Shown piece by piece: positions 1 to 7,935 of a stretch of DNA of 64,000 nucleotides. Under the pieces are notes generated by a model that had not been told where the DNA came from, did no database searches, and saw nothing but the letters and a program-made list of their open reading frames with translations. The DNA lies in assembly GCF_012971745.1 (NCBI RefSeq), contig NZ_CP048834.1, positions 3,906,001 through 3,970,000 on the forward strand. Reading direction: 5' to 3'. Source of the DNA: Starkeya sp. ORNL1 (GTDB lineage Bacteria > Pseudomonadota > Alphaproteobacteria > Rhizobiales > Xanthobacteraceae). A program made the position numbers and the translations under genes. Numbering within the stretch: the stretch's first letter is position 1; each line of letters starts with the position of its first letter.

Positions 1-82
1 GCATCAGCGGGCCTTCGAGACCGACGAACTCGTCGATCACCGCGCGCCCGCGGGCCTCGCTCCAGGGTTCGTAATGCGGCAT
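1..82 (-). CDS. Partial: probable NAD-dependent formate dehydrogenase gamma subunit
   Basis: Only the first 27 codons are inside the window; the gene runs off the left edge. The start is an ATG at 82-80, preceded by a good GGAGA ribosome site. The visible peptide begins MPHYEPW and continues with RGRAVIDEF and LEGPLM. This resembles the N-terminus of FdsG-type (NuoE-like) subunits, where an 'EGALLPILHALQ' helix follows, but that diagnostic helix and the 2Fe-2S cysteines are outside the window. The assignment is inference from a short fragment. It is divergent from comM. Confidence 0.35.
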   Translation of the reverse strand, partial: MPHYEPWSEARGRAVIDEFVGLEGPLM

Positions 83-167
83 TTCTCTCCGGCCTTCTTT
101 TAAAGTTTTCCAAGCGGAACATTGATCCTTTTGGAAAACAGAATCAATTCAGTGGTTTCGTCTCATG

Positions 168-182
168 ATAGAAGAATTCTAT
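168..182. promoter_or_regulatory. ATAG-N7-CTAT LysR/OxyR-type operator candidate
   Basis: ATAG and CTAT are separated by seven bases, inside a longer inverted repeat GATAGAA-gaa-TTCTATC at 167-183. This is the half-module of OxyR-type LysR regulators. It lies in the 200-bp gap between the divergent formate dehydrogenase-like gene and comM. FdsR, a LysR-type protein, regulates fds operons in other bacteria, so control of the leftward gene is plausible. No regulator gene is visible in the window. Confidence 0.35.
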
Positions 183-285
183 CGAGCGCCCCAAACCTCG
201 ATGTTCGCAATATGTTCTTGACAGATCCGGGGCGTTCCCGGACGCTGCGGTAACGGGGGGCAGGCGAGATCGCCGGGGGGCGTCG

Positions 286-1818
286 ATGGTGCAGCGTGTG
301 GCGACGGTGGCGTTCGAGGGTGTCGAGGCCCGGCCGGTCGACGTGCAGGTGCAGGTGACCTCAGGCCTACCCGCCTTCAACCTCGTCGGCCTTGCCGACA
401 AGGCGGTGACGGAGGCCAAGGAGCGGGTGCGCGCGGCGCTGATCGCCTCCGGCCTCGCGCTGCCGGCCAAGCGCATCACTGTCAATCTCGCCCCCGCCGA
501 CCTGCCGAAGGAAGGCAGCCATTACGATTTGCCGATCGCGCTCGGGCTGATGGCGGCGATCGGCGCCATACCGGCGGACGCGCTCCACGGCTTCACCGTG
601 GTCGGTGAACTGGCCCTCGACGGCGAGCTCGCCCCGGTGGCCGGCGTGCTGCCGGCGGCAATCGGCGCCAATGCACGCGGCCACGGCCTGATCTGCCCGG
701 CGGCCTGCGGCGCGGAAGCGGCCTGGGCCAGCCCCGACATGCCGGTGCTGGCACCGACCTCGCTGATCCAGCTGGTCAATCATTTCTCCGGGAGGCAGAT
801 CCTGTCCCGCCCGGTGCCGCGGATCGAAGGCGAGGGCCCTGCCCTGCCCGACCTCGCCGACGTCCGGGGCCAGGAGACCGCGCGGCGCGCTTTGGAGATC
901 GCCGCGGCCGGGCGCCACAATCTCCTCTTCATCGGTCCGCCCGGGGCCGGCAAGTCGATGCTGGCGCAGCGCCTGCCCTCGATCCTGCCGCCGCTCTCCC
1001 CAGCCGAGTTGCTCGAAGTCTCGATGATCGCGTCGGTCGCCGGCACGCTGCACGGCGGCGCCTTGACCAGCCGACGGCCATTCCGTGCCCCGCACCATTC
1101 CGCCAGCATGGCGGCAATGGTCGGCGGCGGGATAAGGGCCAAGCCCGGCGAGGTCTCGCTGGCGCATAATGGCGTGCTGTTCCTAGACGAATTGCCGGAA
1201 TTCCAGCCCGCCGTGCTGGATTCGCTGCGCCAGCCTCTGGAGGCCGGCGAAGCCGTGATCGCCCGCGCCAACCACCGCGTGGCCTATCCCGCGCGCTTCC
1301 AGCTGGTGGCGGCGATGAATCCGTGCCGCTGCGGGCGGGCCGGCGAGCCGGGCTTTTCCTGCCGGCGCGGCGCGCGGTGCGCCAGCGAGTATCAGGCGCG
1401 GCTCTCCGGGCCGTTCCTCGACCGCATCGACCTGCATCTCCAGGTGCCGGGGGTCGCGGCGAGCGACCTGGTGCGCCGCGCACCTTCCGAGAGCAGCGCA
1501 AGCGTCGCCGCGCGGGTGGCACAGGCGCGCCAGCTGCAGCAGGAACGCTTCACCGCGCTCGGCCGCCCGGACCTTTCCACCAATGCCCAGGCCTCCGGGC
1601 CGATGCTGGAGGAGATCGCATCGCCGGACGAGGCAGGCACCCGGCTGCTGACCGAGGCGGCGCGGATCATGCACCTTTCGGCCCGCGGCTATCACCGCGT
1701 GCTGCGGGTGGCACGCACCCTCGCCGATCTCGCCGGGGCGGAATCGCTCGGTCGTCCCTATCTCGCCGAAGCCCTCGCCTATCGCGCCAGCGCCGACCGG
1801 ATGATGGCCGCGGCGTGA
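286..1818 (+). CDS. comM: ComM/YifB-family Mg-chelatase-like AAA+ ATPase
   Basis: The 510-aa protein has the usual length and order of the family: an N-terminal ChlI-like domain (about residues 1-170), an AAA+ core with Walker A GPPGAGKS (217-224) and Walker B LFLDE (298-302), a cysteine cluster in the NPCRCGRAG...SCRRGARC stretch, and a C-terminal Mg-chelatase lid. ComM is a hexameric helicase that drives branch migration during integration of transformed DNA; in bacteria not known to be competent its role is less clear. The gene starts at ATG 286 and stands alone, divergent from the gene at the left edge. Confidence 0.93.
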   Translation: MVQRVATVAFEGVEARPVDVQVQVTSGLPAFNLVGLADKAVTEAKERVRAALIASGLALPAKRITVNLAPADLPKEGSHYDLPIALGLMAAIGAIPADALHGFTVVGELALDGELAPVAGVLPAAIGANARGHGLICPAACGAEAAWASPDMPVLAPTSLIQLVNHFSGRQILSRPVPRIEGEGPALPDLADVRGQETARRALEIAAAGRHNLLFIGPPGAGKSMLAQRLPSILPPLSPAELLEVSMIASVAGTLHGGALTSRRPFRAPHHSASMAAMVGGGIRAKPGEVSLAHNGVLFLDELPEFQPAVLDSLRQPLEAGEAVIARANHRVAYPARFQLVAAMNPCRCGRAGEPGFSCRRGARCASEYQARLSGPFLDRIDLHLQVPGVAASDLVRRAPSESSASVAARVAQARQLQQERFTALGRPDLSTNAQASGPMLEEIASPDEAGTRLLTEAARIMHLSARGYHRVLRVARTLADLAGAESLGRPYLAEALAYRASADRMMAAA

Positions 1819-2102
1819 GGGCTGGCCCGGGCGCCGGGCCCGGAGAATATAATTATATAGCTATCAGCATCATGCGATTCGGCGCTTGGCACGGCTAAGC
1901 TGTTTCATGCATCGCCGGCTTGTGGCATCGCGGGCCGTGGCAATGCGGCGCAGAATGTGACAGTGTGGACCGACCGCCGGGTACGCGATGTATTTCTCGC
2001 CCAAACTGCGTTGCGGACAAGTTTTCCGGTGTCACATACGCGTCGGACAAATATGATTCTTTGCGGGTTCATAGGACAGCAGCAGTTCTGAAGGGCGCGG
2101 TC

Positions 2103-3164
2103 ATGGATCAACACTTAGCCGGCGATACAATAGACGTGCCGCCGCCGGCCATGCGTTCGTCCGGACCCGCCGCCAAGCTGATGCGCCAGATGCTCGCCAA
2201 TCCGGTGCTGGCGCCGCTGGTGTTCCGCCCGAACAAGCTCGGCCCGAAGCTCGCCGGCAAGTTTGCCGACGGCTTCAAGCCGGCCCGCATCATCCCGGCG
2301 CTGCGCTCCTATTCCGGGGTGCGCCACCGCGAGAGCCGCACGCCCGGCGGGCCGCTCACGCTCGGCCGCATCGGCTCGCTGGAGGTCCGCCTCGCCCGCA
2401 CCGCCGCCGAAGTGCGCCGCGCCCAGCGGCTGCGCTACGAGGTGTTCTACGAGGAGATGTCGGCGACGCCGGCCGCGGCAGCGCGCCTGGCGCGACGCGA
2501 CTTCGATGCCTTCGACGCCATTTGCGACCATGTACTGGTGCTGGACCATGATGCCGGCCGCGTCGTGCTCGGCCGCTACGAGCCCAAGGTAGTCGGCACC
2601 TACCGCCTGCTGCGCCATGACATCGCCGCGCGGCATGGCGGCTTCTACACGGCTGACGAGTTCGATATCGGCCCGATGCTGGCGCGCCACGCCGGCCGCC
2701 GCTTCATGGAGCTGGGCCGCTCCTGCGTGCTTGCCCCCTACCGCACCAAGCGCACGGTGGAACTGTTGTGGGCCGGAGTATGGGCCTATGCCCGCCACCA
2801 CGGCATCGACGTGATGTTCGGCTGCGCCAGCCTCGAGGGTGTCGATCCGGACGCGCTCGCCCGCCCGCTCGCCTTCCTGCACCATTATGCCCCGACCGAC
2901 GCGGAATGGAGCGCCCCGGCGCTGCCAGGGCGGGGCACAAGGATGGATCGGCTCGCCAAGGAGGCGATCGACGTCAAGGCCGCGCTCCACGAATTGCCGC
3001 CGCTCATCAAGGGCTATTTGCGCCTCGGAGCGCAGATCGGCCAGGGCGCGGTGATCGACCGCCAGTTCGGCACCACCGACGTCTTCATTGTGCTGCCGAT
3101 CGAGCGCATCAATCCGCGCTACGTGGAGCATTTCGGCGTCAATGCCGAACGCCACGCTGCGTAA
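2103..3164 (+). CDS. olsB: L-ornithine N-alpha-acyltransferase OlsB (ornithine lipid synthesis)
   Basis: OlsB transfers a 3-hydroxyacyl chain from acyl carrier protein to the alpha-amino group of ornithine, the first step of phosphorus-free ornithine lipids. The GNAT-type domain (Acetyltransf_5 family) is clear from RLRYEVFYEEM, VVGTYRLL, FMELGRSCVL and DVMFGCASLEG. The chosen ATG 2103 gives 353 aa, with about 85 extra N-terminal residues that include a basic stretch and may bind membrane; an upstream in-frame start would add unconvincing sequence. The acyltransferase partner OlsA is not adjacent. The 284 bases before it hold no other gene; 1845-1875 is AT-rich. Confidence 0.82.
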   Translation: MDQHLAGDTIDVPPPAMRSSGPAAKLMRQMLANPVLAPLVFRPNKLGPKLAGKFADGFKPARIIPALRSYSGVRHRESRTPGGPLTLGRIGSLEVRLARTAAEVRRAQRLRYEVFYEEMSATPAAAARLARRDFDAFDAICDHVLVLDHDAGRVVLGRYEPKVVGTYRLLRHDIAARHGGFYTADEFDIGPMLARHAGRRFMELGRSCVLAPYRTKRTVELLWAGVWAYARHHGIDVMFGCASLEGVDPDALARPLAFLHHYAPTDAEWSAPALPGRGTRMDRLAKEAIDVKAALHELPPLIKGYLRLGAQIGQGAVIDRQFGTTDVFIVLPIERINPRYVEHFGVNAERHAA

Positions 3165-3213
3165 TACGCGCCCCTGACCTGCGAGCCCTGCGCCGGCCGC
3201 AGGGGCGACCCAA

Positions 3214-3241
3214 CTTGCGCGGACCTCTGCGATACCCATAT
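3214..3241 (+). promoter_or_regulatory. Sigma32-type heat-shock promoter
   Basis: CTTGCG at 3214-3219 is followed after 15 bases by CCCATAT at 3235-3241. This agrees with the alphaproteobacterial sigma32 pattern (CTTG...CCCAT-like -10). It would start transcription near 3248, giving a leader of about 60 nt before the hsp20 ATG. The assignment rests on consensus match and on the nature of the downstream gene. Confidence 0.55.
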
Positions 3242-3280
3242 CCTGATGCGAAGGGGTGCCTCCCAAGGGCCCCGGAAATG

Positions 3281-3304
3281 CAAAGTCGCTTCACAAGGAC
3301 TTTG
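3281..3304 (+). promoter_or_regulatory. ROSE-like RNA thermometer hairpin masking the hsp20 ribosome site
   Basis: CAAAGTC (3281-3287) pairs with GACTTTG (3298-3304), and CTT (3289-3291) pairs with AAG (3295-3297), leaving one bulged G at 3288 and a CAC loop. The ribosome site AAGGA (3295-3299) is fully inside the right arm. The left arm contains UCGCU (3286-3290), matching the U(U/C)GCU signature of ROSE elements, which faces the ribosome site with a bulged G. ROSE elements control rhizobial small heat-shock genes by melting at high temperature. A GGGG/CCCC pairing upstream (about 3253-3274) could form an additional stem. Confidence 0.65.
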
Positions 3305-3309
3305 GGACC

Positions 3310-3732
3310 ATGTCGCGTATACCCTCGCTGTCGAGCCCCTTTCTGCTCGGCTTTGACGAGGTCGAGCGGGCGCTCGACCGGGTTGTCAAAGGCTCGGACG
3401 GCTATCCGCCCTACAATGTCGAACGCATTGCCGCGGCCGGGCAACCGGAGCGGCTGCGCATCACCTTGGCCGTCGCGGGCTTCACCCGCGAGCAGCTGGA
3501 GGTGACGCTGGAGGAGAAGGAGCTGGTGATCCGTGGCCGTCAGGCCGAGGAACCGGGCCGCACCTACCTCCATCGCGGCATCGCCGCCCGCCAGTTCCAG
3601 CGGACTTTCGTGCTGGCCGACGGGATGCAGGTGCTGGGCGCCGATCTCCGTAACGGGCTGCTGTCAGTGGACCTGGCACGGCCGGAACCGGAACGGGTCG
3701 TCAAGCGTATCGTCATTGCGACCGATGAGTGA
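3310..3732 (+). CDS. Hsp20-family small heat-shock protein
   Basis: The 140-aa protein carries an alpha-crystallin domain: NVERIAAAG, the RLRITLAVAGF strand, the LEVTLEEKELVIRGR hairpin, and the GLLSVDLAR segment that corresponds to the G-x-L motif region. It is an ATP-independent holdase of the HspA-type class found in rhizobia. ATG 3310 is chosen because it follows AAGGA with a 10-base spacer; an earlier in-frame start would run through the leader hairpin. The sigma32-like promoter and ROSE-like hairpin upstream indicate control at both transcription and translation. A DUF1150 gene follows after 45 bases. Confidence 0.9.
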   Translation: MSRIPSLSSPFLLGFDEVERALDRVVKGSDGYPPYNVERIAAAGQPERLRITLAVAGFTREQLEVTLEEKELVIRGRQAEEPGRTYLHRGIAARQFQRTFVLADGMQVLGADLRNGLLSVDLARPEPERVVKRIVIATDE

Positions 3733-3777
3733 GGGTGCACCAACCGGTCTCGACCGCTACACAAGGAGTCGCGGACC

Positions 3778-4059
3778 ATGAGAAATGAATTCGAAGTCAC
3801 CAGCAGTGTCGGCGCAGCGCCGGCTCCCCTTTCGGAGGAGGCATTTGCGAGCCTCGGCGGCGGCAAGATCGCCTATGTGCGCTCGATCCGCTCGGAAGAC
3901 GTAGCCGAGATGTTCCCGCAGGCGCCGCATATCGCGCCCGGCCTCGAGCTTTTCACGCTGCACGCTGCCGACGGCACCCCGATCATGCTCACCGACAGCC
4001 GCGAGGCGGCGCTGGCGAGCGCGATGCAGAACGAGCTGGAGACGGTCAGCGTCCACTGA
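3778..4059 (+). CDS. DUF1150 family protein
   Basis: This is a 93-aa soluble protein with GGGKIAYVRSI, the acidic LELFTLHAADGTPIMLTDSREAA segment and no membrane helix or signal peptide. I recognise it as DUF1150, a small family common in Hyphomicrobiales and often found just after hsp20 genes, as here. Function is unknown. The ribosome site AAGGAG lies nine bases before ATG 3778. It probably shares the heat-shock transcript with hsp20, so a role in protein quality control is an inference from position only. Confidence 0.75.
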   Translation: MRNEFEVTSSVGAAPAPLSEEAFASLGGGKIAYVRSIRSEDVAEMFPQAPHIAPGLELFTLHAADGTPIMLTDSREAALASAMQNELETVSVH

Positions 4060-4087
4060 CGCCGCTGCCGGTCCGCAATAAAATGGC

Positions 4088-4117
4088 GCCGCTGCCCGGC
4101 CGGGCGGCGGCGTTTTT
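4088..4117. terminator. Bidirectional hairpin terminator
   Basis: A GC-rich stem built around GCCCGGCCGGGC is followed by TTTTT on the plus strand (4113-4117) and by TTTTAT on the minus strand (4080-4085 read in reverse). It lies between the convergent DUF1150 gene and gshB and can end transcription from both sides. Confidence 0.7.
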
Positions 4118-4135
4118 GCGTTTCAGCCCAGAACT

Positions 4136-5077
4136 TCAGCCGCGCTTCGCCTCGATGGCGTCCCAGATCAGCGCCGCGATGTCCGGCCCGCCGAGCCGGC
4201 GGATGGCGCGGATGCCGGTCGGCGAGGTGACGTTGATCTCGGTAAGATTGCCGTCGATCACATCGATGCCGGTGAAGAGCAGCCCCTTTTCACGCAGCGA
4301 GGGCCCGAGCCGCTCGCAGATCTCGCGCTCGCGCGATGTCAGGTCGGTCTCCCGCGCCGCGCCGCCGCGCACCATGTTGGAGCGCAGATCGCCCTCGCTC
4401 GGCACCCGGTTCACCGCGCCGGCAAAGATGCCGTCGACCAGGATGATGCGCTTGTCGCCGGCCTTCACCTCCGGGAGGAAGCGCTGGATCACCCAGGGTT
4501 CGCGGAAGGTGGTGGCGAACAGGTCATAGAGCGAGCCGAAATTGAGGTCGTCGCGGGTGAGGCGGAACACCGCAGCGCCGCCATTGCCATAGAGCGGCTT
4601 GGCGACGATATCGCCCTGCTCGTCACGGAATGCCTTGATCTCCTGGAGGTCGCGGGTGATCAGCGTCGGCGGCATCAGATCAGGGAATTCGGTGACGAAG
4701 ATCTTCTCCGGCGCGTTGCGCACATGGATGGGATCATTCACCACCAGGGTCTTCGGATGCACGCGCTCCAAGAGATGCGTCGCGGTGACATAGTTCATGT
4801 CGAACGGCGGATCCTGCCGCATCAGGATTACGTCGAACGTCTCCAGCGCCACGCGCTCGGGTGCGCCGAGGGTGAAATGGTCCCCCTTGACGTCACGCAC
4901 CTGAAGCGGCTCGACGGTGGCGAAGACGTTGCCGTCGCGCATGGCGAGGCGATCGGTGGTATAATAGGAAAGCGTGTGGCCGCGGGCCTGCGCTTCCAGC
5001 AGCATCGCGAAGGTCGAATCGCCGGCAATATTGATGCGGTCGATCGGGTCCATCTGGACGGCGACGTTCAGGCTCAT
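4136..5077 (-). CDS. gshB: Glutathione synthetase
   Basis: GshB ligates glycine to gamma-glutamylcysteine using ATP, the last step of glutathione synthesis. At 313 aa it matches the usual length. The N-terminal domain starts [18 protein letters not shown], the family opening; [12 protein letters not shown] and [12 protein letters not shown] follow; the ATP-grasp region includes [15 protein letters not shown] and the C-terminal [12 protein letters not shown]. It is transcribed after yraN and rsmI, a common rhizobial order, but an 88-base gap separates it from yraN. Confidence 0.95.
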   Translation of the reverse strand: MSLNVAVQMDPIDRINIAGDSTFAMLLEAQARGHTLSYYTTDRLAMRDGNVFATVEPLQVRDVKGDHFTLGAPERVALETFDVILMRQDPPFDMNYVTATHLLERVHPKTLVVNDPIHVRNAPEKIFVTEFPDLMPPTLITRDLQEIKAFRDEQGDIVAKPLYGNGGAAVFRLTRDDLNFGSLYDLFATTFREPWVIQRFLPEVKAGDKRIILVDGIFAGAVNRVPSEGDLRSNMVRGGAARETDLTSREREICERLGPSLREKGLLFTGIDVIDGNLTEINVTSPTGIRAIRRLGGPDIAALIWDAIEAKRG

Positions 5078-5165
5078 GGCGCGTCAGCTCTCGGAAAATC
5101 GTGCGGCGGATGTTCGTCGTAATTAATGGCTCGTGATGCGAAGCGCCATGGCAAGCCGTTGCCGC

Positions 5166-5528
5166 TCATTCCGCCTCGAACGCACCGGCTAGGTGCACCG
5201 GGGGACGACCAGGCGCGACCAGCACCACGTCGAGCCGCATGTCGAGACCGGCATATTCGGGATGCCGGGCGAGGAAAATCTCCGCCGCTTCCACAATGCG
5301 CCGCCTTTGCCTCGGCAGGATGGATTCGGCGGCGGTGTCGATGCGGGCGCGGGCCTTCACCTCGACGAACAGCAGCAGCGATTCGCACCGCGCCACCAAA
5401 TCGATCTCGCCGCGCGGCGTGCGCACCCGCGTCGCCACGATGCTGAAGCCCTTGGAAACCAGCAGCGCCGAGGCGGTGGCTTCGGCATCGACTCCGCGGG
5501 TGAAGGCGGCGCGGCGGGCTTCAGTCAC
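5166..5528 (-). CDS. yraN: YraN/UPF0102 family endonuclease-like protein
   Basis: This protein has the Holliday-junction-resolvase-like fold family signature GEIDLV (E41, D43) and VEVKAR (E56, K58). Its biochemical role is not established. I prefer the GTG at 5528, giving 120 aa: it overlaps the rsmI stop by eight bases and has a GGAG about 10 bases upstream. An ATG at 5561 would add 11 residues but has no ribosome site. The overlap implies translational coupling with rsmI. Confidence 0.83.
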   Translation of the reverse strand: MTEARRAAFTRGVDAEATASALLVSKGFSIVATRVRTPRGEIDLVARCESLLLFVEVKARARIDTAAESILPRQRRRIVEAAEIFLARHPEYAGLDMRLDVVLVAPGRPPVHLAGAFEAE

Positions 5529-6429
5529 CACTCGTGCGCTCCAAAGTAAGCGCGAGGGCATAGATTTCGCGCCGCGGCCGGCCGGTGGCGGCGGCGACCG
5601 CGCTCGCCGCGTCCTTCAGCGAGAGCGTTGCCAGCGCGCGGCGCAGCGCCTCCTCGACGTCGGCGTCACTCGCCTCCTCCTCGGTCGGGCCGCTGACCAC
5701 CAGCACGATCTCGCCTTTCGGCGCGCCCGCCTCGTCATAATGCGCCGCCAGCGCATCGAGCGGGCCACGCCTGATCTCCTCGAAGGTCTTGGTCAGTTCG
5801 CGGCACACCGCGGCAGCGCGGGAACCAAGGCCGGCGGCGAGATCGGCGAGGCTTTCCGCCAGGCGCGGGCCGGTCTCATAGAGCACCAGCGTGGCGTCGA
5901 GCCCGCGCAATTCGGCGATGCGGCTGCGGCGGGCGCCGCCCTTCGCCGGCAGGAAGCCCTCGAAGAAGAAGCGGTCGGTCGGCAGTCCCGCCGCCACCAG
6001 GGCGGCGAGGCTGGCCGAGGCGCCGGGAATCGGCACCACGCGATGCCCGGCCTCGATCGCCGCGCGCACCAGCTTGAAGCCGGGATCGGACACCAAAGGC
6101 GTGCCGGCATCCGACACCAGCGCCAGCGTGCCGCCATCGGCGAGCAGGGCCAGCAGCCGTGGGCGGGCGCTCTCGGCATTATGGTCGTGATAGGCGGTCA
6201 GCGGCGTCTCGATGCCGTAACGCTCCATCAGCCGGTGGGTGATGCGGGTGTCCTCGCAGGCGACGAGATCGGCGCCGGCCAGCGTCTCCAGCGCGCGCAC
6301 CGTGACATCGCCGAGATTGCCGATCGGCGTCGCCACCACGTGCAGGCCCGGTTGCAGGCGAGGTGCGGGGAGGGCTTGCCCGGCGAGGCGGAAGATGCGG
6401 GAGCGTGGCGGGGACGCAGGGTCTTTCAT
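5521..6429 (-). CDS. rsmI: 16S rRNA (cytidine1402-2'-O)-methyltransferase
   Basis: RsmI methylates the ribose of C1402 in the decoding centre using S-adenosylmethionine. The 302-aa protein has the tetrapyrrole-methylase fold: VVATPIGNLGDVTVRALETL near residue 30, CEDTRITHRLMERYGI, LVSDAGTPLVSDPGFKLV and PTDRFFFEGFLP. It heads the minus-strand unit rsmI-yraN-gshB. The lipoprotein gene on the other strand is divergent, with 168 bases between. Confidence 0.95.
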   Translation of the reverse strand: MKDPASPPRSRIFRLAGQALPAPRLQPGLHVVATPIGNLGDVTVRALETLAGADLVACEDTRITHRLMERYGIETPLTAYHDHNAESARPRLLALLADGGTLALVSDAGTPLVSDPGFKLVRAAIEAGHRVVPIPGASASLAALVAAGLPTDRFFFEGFLPAKGGARRSRIAELRGLDATLVLYETGPRLAESLADLAAGLGSRAAAVCRELTKTFEEIRRGPLDALAAHYDEAGAPKGEIVLVVSGPTEEEASDADVEEALRRALATLSLKDAASAVAAATGRPRREIYALALTLERTSGD

Positions 6430-6597
6430 GATGCCGTCACTGTAAGGCCCCTCAACGCTGCCGTCATGTGCCGCCAGGATGCGGAACGGGTGGATATGTC
6501 GGCAAATTTTAAGAATCCGGCGCAGCTGCGAGGTGGCATCACGGCGCGCGGCAGCCTAAAAGGGCAGAGGTGCCGAAGGCGCAGGCAGGCATTGGCG

Positions 6598-7809
6598 ATG
6601 AGCATATTCGGTCTTCCGTCCTTCGGTCGCACGCTGCGCGGCGGTGCGCTGGCGATTGCGTGCACGCTGCTCGCGGCCTGCGGCGGCGGCGTTTCCGATG
6701 CGCCGCCCACCGCGGCCTTGCCACCGGAGCAGCCGCTCGCGCAGCAGCAGCCGGCCAATGTCATTGGCACCGGGAGCACCCCGGTCACGCTGATCCTGCC
6801 GCTCGGCGCTTCCGGCAATGCCGCCCTGGCGGCGCAGGCGCTGCGCAATGCCGCCGAGATGGCGATGGAAGAGAGCGGCGGCGCCGACATACGGATCATC
6901 GTCAAGGATGACGGCGGCAATTCACAGGGCGCGCAGGCCGCAGCCCAGCAGGCGGTGGACGAGGGCGCCCGGGCGATCATCGGGCCGCTGTTCGCCCACA
7001 CCGTCGCCGCGGCGGGGCAGGTGGCACGCTCGCGCAGCCTGCCGCTGGTCGGCTTCTCCACCGACACCAATGTGGCGACGCAGGGAGTCTATCTGCTCAG
7101 CTTCCTCCCCGAGACCGATGTCGAGCGCGTGGTGCGCTTCGCCGCCGCCCGCGGCAAGCGTTCCTTCATCGCGCTGCTGCCGGAAAACGCCTACGGCTCG
7201 GTGGTGGAGGCCGCCTTCCGCGAGGCGGTACCGGCGGCCGGCGGGCGCATCGTCGGCATCGAGCGCTACGCCACCGACAAGCCGAATTATGCCGATGCCG
7301 CGCGCCGCCTCGCCGCGGCGGCGCAGGCCGCGGATGCCGTCTTCCTGCCCGACGCCGCGGACGTGGTGCCGCAGCTGGCGCAAGCGCTTACCGCGGCCGG
7401 GGTCGATCTCAAGCGCATGCAGCTGATGGGCACCGGACTGTGGGACGACCCGAGGATGGCCGCCTCGCCCTCGCTCTCGGGCGGCATCTATGCGGCGCCG
7501 GATCCCGCCGGCTTCCGCGCCTTCGCCCAGCGCTACCGCACGCGCTATGGCCGCGAGCCGGCGCGCACAGCGGCGCTGGCGCACGATGCGGTGTCGCTGA
7601 TGGTAGCAATCGTGAAGTCTCAGGGCCCGATGGGCATCACCGACCAGGCGATCCAGAGCCCGGCAGGCTTCTCGGGCGTCGACGGCATCTTCCGCTTCAA
7701 GAGCGACGGCACCAACCAGCGCGGCCTCGCCATCATGCAGCTGCAGCCCGGCGGCGCCCGCGTGCTGGAGCCGGCGCCAAGGAGCTTTGGTGCCGGGGCG
7801 GGGCTCTAG
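6598..7809 (+). CDS. LpoA/YraM-like periplasmic-binding-fold lipoprotein
   Basis: The 403-aa protein begins with a lipoprotein signal ending in lipobox LLAAC (Cys28), then a Pro/Gln-rich linker, then a Peripla_BP_6-type (leucine-binding-protein fold) domain from about residue 60. VTLILPLGASGN, IIVKDDGGN, AIIGPLFAHTV and LPLVGFSTDTN are typical. Proteins next to rsmI/yraN are usually called penicillin-binding-protein activators by analogy with E. coli LpoA; direct activity in Hyphomicrobiales is unproven. ATG 6598 is preferred to an ATG near 6496 because it places the signal peptide at the N-terminus. Confidence 0.8.
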   Translation: MSIFGLPSFGRTLRGGALAIACTLLAACGGGVSDAPPTAALPPEQPLAQQQPANVIGTGSTPVTLILPLGASGNAALAAQALRNAAEMAMEESGGADIRIIVKDDGGNSQGAQAAAQQAVDEGARAIIGPLFAHTVAAAGQVARSRSLPLVGFSTDTNVATQGVYLLSFLPETDVERVVRFAAARGKRSFIALLPENAYGSVVEAAFREAVPAAGGRIVGIERYATDKPNYADAARRLAAAAQAADAVFLPDAADVVPQLAQALTAAGVDLKRMQLMGTGLWDDPRMAASPSLSGGIYAAPDPAGFRAFAQRYRTRYGREPARTAALAHDAVSLMVAIVKSQGPMGITDQAIQSPAGFSGVDGIFRFKSDGTNQRGLAIMQLQPGGARVLEPAPRSFGAGAGL

Positions 7810-7823
7810 ATTCCCCATATGTC

Positions 7824-7926
7824 GTCATCCCGGAATTGCCGCAGGCAATATCCGGGATCGTAGGAAGGTGATGCGCGGGACTTCATGCGATCCCGGCTCT
7901 ACGGCTTCGCCTCCGGCCGGGATGAC
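7824..7926. repeat. GTCATCC...GGATGAC palindromic repeat, copy 1
   Basis: GTCATCCCGG at the left and CCGGGATGAC at the right bracket two inner hairpins (around ATCCGGGATCG and GATCCCGG). The element sits between the convergent ends of the LpoA-like gene and hemW. See the family finding for the other copies. Confidence 0.75.
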
Positions 7927-7935
7927 ACTCGGAAA

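Noticed and set aside
1920..2102. N-terminal extension of OlsB
   Set aside because: The added residues lack family similarity, and the ATG at 2103 gives a plausible protein.
5239..7809. A very long plus-strand frame of 856 codons
   Set aside because: Only its 3' part from 6598 encodes a real protein (the LpoA-like lipoprotein). The 5' part is antisense to rsmI and yraN.
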